A DNA stretch of 6,822 nt from Betaproteobacteria bacterium UBA2293 (lineage in GTDB: Bacteria > Pseudomonadota > Gammaproteobacteria > Burkholderiales > Rhodocyclaceae), in the NCBI GenBank assembly GCA_002345845.1, contig DDWF01000110.1, positions 1 through 6,822 of the forward strand. Reading direction: 5' to 3'. Below the pieces are notes generated by a model. That model was given only the letters and a program-made list of their open reading frames with translations, searched no databases and was not told where the DNA came from. Positions within the stretch are counted from its first letter, which is position 1; every line of letters starts with the position of its first letter. Shown here piece by piece: positions 5,882 to 6,822 of the stretch. The position numbers and the translations under genes were made by a program.

Positions 5882-6052
5882 AACACTGCACGATGGTGGG
5901 GTTGCCTGCATTCTCGAAACAACCAGGATGGCGGCAGTGCCAGCGCGGATTCTCAAGAAACCGGTCGGATCGCTCGCCGACAGCCGCAATGAGCTTACTG
6001 GCGCAATCGATTTCCTCATCCGCGGTTTCCGACCCTCAAGGAACTTAACACA

Positions 6053-6081
6053 TTGACGCATTGCGCCTCATTGGTTAGACT
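6053..6081 (+). promoter_or_regulatory. Promoter of the second PIN toxin-antitoxin operon
   Basis: TTGACG (6053-6058) and TAGACT (6076-6081) are separated by 17 bases, a good sigma-70 arrangement. Transcription would start near 6088, leaving a leader of about 50 bases. The -10 lies inside the first of the paired repeats at 6074-6120. Confidence 0.55.
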
Positions 6082-6128
6082 AGACTAACTAACTAACTAA
6101 CGATGTTAGACTAGACCAACCAACCAAT
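6074..6128. repeat. Paired operator-like repeats with tetranucleotide runs
   Basis: GTTAGACTAGACTAAC (6074-6089) and GTTAGACTAGACCAAC (6105-6120) differ at one base and start 31 bp apart, close to three helical turns. Each is a near-palindrome centred on CTAG. The first merges into four TAAC units (6086-6101); the second into CAAC, CAAC, CAAT (6117-6128). ATTGGTT (6070-6076) is also inverted as AACCAAT (6122-6128). The first copy overlaps the -10, so binding of the antitoxin is a natural reading (inferred). Confidence 0.6.
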
Positions 6129-6136
6129 GATAAATC

Positions 6137-6388
6137 ATGCAGCAATATAATCTTTATGAAGCCAAGACCCATTTATCGCAATTGGTTCAGGCTGCGCTTG
6201 ATGGCGAGGAAGTGTTGATCGCCCGTGCGGGAAAGCCCGCCGTGCGTCTGGTACCGGTGACGGAAACCCTGCCCGCGACACGAGGATTCGGTTGCCTGAA
6301 GCTGGCTGCGGGAACGCTGGATGAAGCATTCAGCCCCGCAACCGAGGCAAAGGTGGCGGCGCTGTTGTTGGGCGAGGAAGAGGCATGA
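6137..6388 (+). CDS. Phd/YefM-type antitoxin of PIN module 2
   Basis: The 83-residue protein has the Phd/YefM fold at residues 5-41 (NLYEAKTHLSQLVQAALDGE, then EVLIARAGKPAVRLVPV). The C-terminal segment (50-83) includes GFGCLKLAAGTLDEAFSP, as in antitoxins that pair with PIN toxins of this subgroup. The expected role is neutralisation of the PIN toxin and operon repression. The ATG at 6137 has no recognisable ribosome binding site. It is kept because MQQYNLYEAK matches the family N-terminus. Its stop overlaps the toxin start as ATGA. The repeats at 6074-6128 lie directly upstream. Confidence 0.87.
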   Translation: MQQYNLYEAKTHLSQLVQAALDGEEVLIARAGKPAVRLVPVTETLPATRGFGCLKLAAGTLDEAFSPATEAKVAALLLGEEEA

Positions 6389-6765
6389 AGCCGGCTTTAC
6401 TGCTCGATACGCATATCGCCCTGTGGTGGTTTTCCGCCGATTCGCGCTTGCCCGAGGCGGCGTGCAATCTTATCCGTTCGAGCCGCTGCCACGTCAGCTT
6501 AGCCAGTGTCTGGGAGGTCGCCATCAAATACCGGCTCGACAAGTTGCCGGTCTCTGCTCAAGACTTCCTGGGCGCAATCAAAGATGCGGCGATGCACATG
6601 CTGCCAATCCAGGCAGCGCATATTCTGACTACTGCCGCGCTTCCCCTGCTGCATAAAGACCCTTTTGATCGCTTGCTCATCGCTCAAGCCATGAATGAGT
6701 CACTCATATTACTTACCGCCGATGCCCAATTGGCAAGTTATGGCGGATTCGTCCGCAAGGTTTAA
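6385..6765 (+). CDS. vapC: PIN-domain ribonuclease toxin, VapC-type (module 2)
   Basis: The 126-residue PIN domain has four conserved acidic residues: D8 (LLLDTHIALWW), E44 (SLASVWEVAIKYRLDKL), D95 (HKDPFDRLLIAQAM) and D113 (LLTADAQLASYG). The DTHxxLWW, WExxIK and DPFDRLLIAQA signatures place it in a PIN subgroup clearly different from the toxin at 5468-5881. It is predicted to be an RNA-cleaving toxin held inactive by the upstream antitoxin; the target is unknown. The purine-rich GAGGAAGAGG just before the ATG is a strong ribosome binding site inside the antitoxin gene. The gene looks complete, and no terminator is visible in the 57 bp that remain. Confidence 0.92.
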   Translation: MKPALLLDTHIALWWFSADSRLPEAACNLIRSSRCHVSLASVWEVAIKYRLDKLPVSAQDFLGAIKDAAMHMLPIQAAHILTTAALPLLHKDPFDRLLIAQAMNESLILLTADAQLASYGGFVRKV

Positions 6766-6822
6766 AACGCCCGCACACGGAAATGTGACGCAAAAGTCGG
6801 CGCAGCCTCTTCGGGCCGCTTC

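Noticed and set aside
5882..6052. Possible gene or gene remnant between the two PIN modules
   Set aside because: Several frames on both strands stay open but none has a recognisable domain, a good ribosome binding site or clear codon bias. A decayed remnant cannot be excluded.
6086..6128. CRISPR-like appearance of the TAAC/CAAC repeats
   Set aside because: The units are 4 bases with no spacers, and the longer pair occurs only twice directly at a promoter, which fits an operator and not an array.
6762..6822. Possible 3' end of a convergent minus-strand gene (19 codons, stop at 6762-6764)
   Set aside because: An open stretch this short is expected by chance in GC-rich DNA and the peptide is not recognisable; sequence beyond the window is needed.

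Overview
The window suggests a betaproteobacterium, though the exact genus cannot be fixed. Three things point there: a GC-rich, strongly codon-biased sequence; a flagellin with the conserved ends usual in Nitrosomonadales and Rhodocyclales; and dispersed GTCATTCCGGC-type palindromes like those common in betaproteobacterial intergenic DNA. The start of a [NiFe]-hydrogenase maturation gene (hypE) at the left edge fits a metabolically versatile environmental bacterium.

Layout, left to right. Positions 1-108 (minus) hold the first 36 codons of hypE. A palindromic repeat (151-218) separates it from a complete minus-strand AAA ATPase of the DUF4143 type (281-1519). A 321-bp spacer carries short direct repeats and two promoter candidates. 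It leads to a plus-strand type II toxin-antitoxin pair: a DUF1778/RHH antitoxin and a GNAT acetyltransferase toxin (1841-2631). An exact 19-bp direct repeat lies on each side of this pair. A second palindromic repeat sharing an exact 32-bp stretch with the first follows (2795-2864), so the ATPase and the GNAT module together lie between two copies. Positions 3042-5040 hold flagellin and flaG, led by a probable sigma-28 promoter and closed by a strong intrinsic terminator (5071-5105). After it come two further type II modules in the same direction. Each is a Phd/YefM-type antitoxin overlapping a PIN-domain (VapC-type) toxin by ATGA (5217-5881 and 6137-6765). The last 57 bp show no recognisable gene.

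How it fits together. Flagellin and flaG form one transcription unit for the filament. Around them lies an accessory zone of three unrelated toxin-antitoxin loci, one DUF4143 ATPase and several repeats. Each toxin-antitoxin locus has promoter-proximal repeats or palindromes suitable for autoregulation. The most interesting signals are regulatory and architectural. The first PIN module has a promoter that reads equally well as sigma-70 and as flagellar sigma-28. The second PIN module has paired 16-bp operator-like sites 31 bp apart. The GNAT cassette is bracketed by direct repeats. I see no clear evidence of an entirely new multi-gene system; all complete genes fall in known families.
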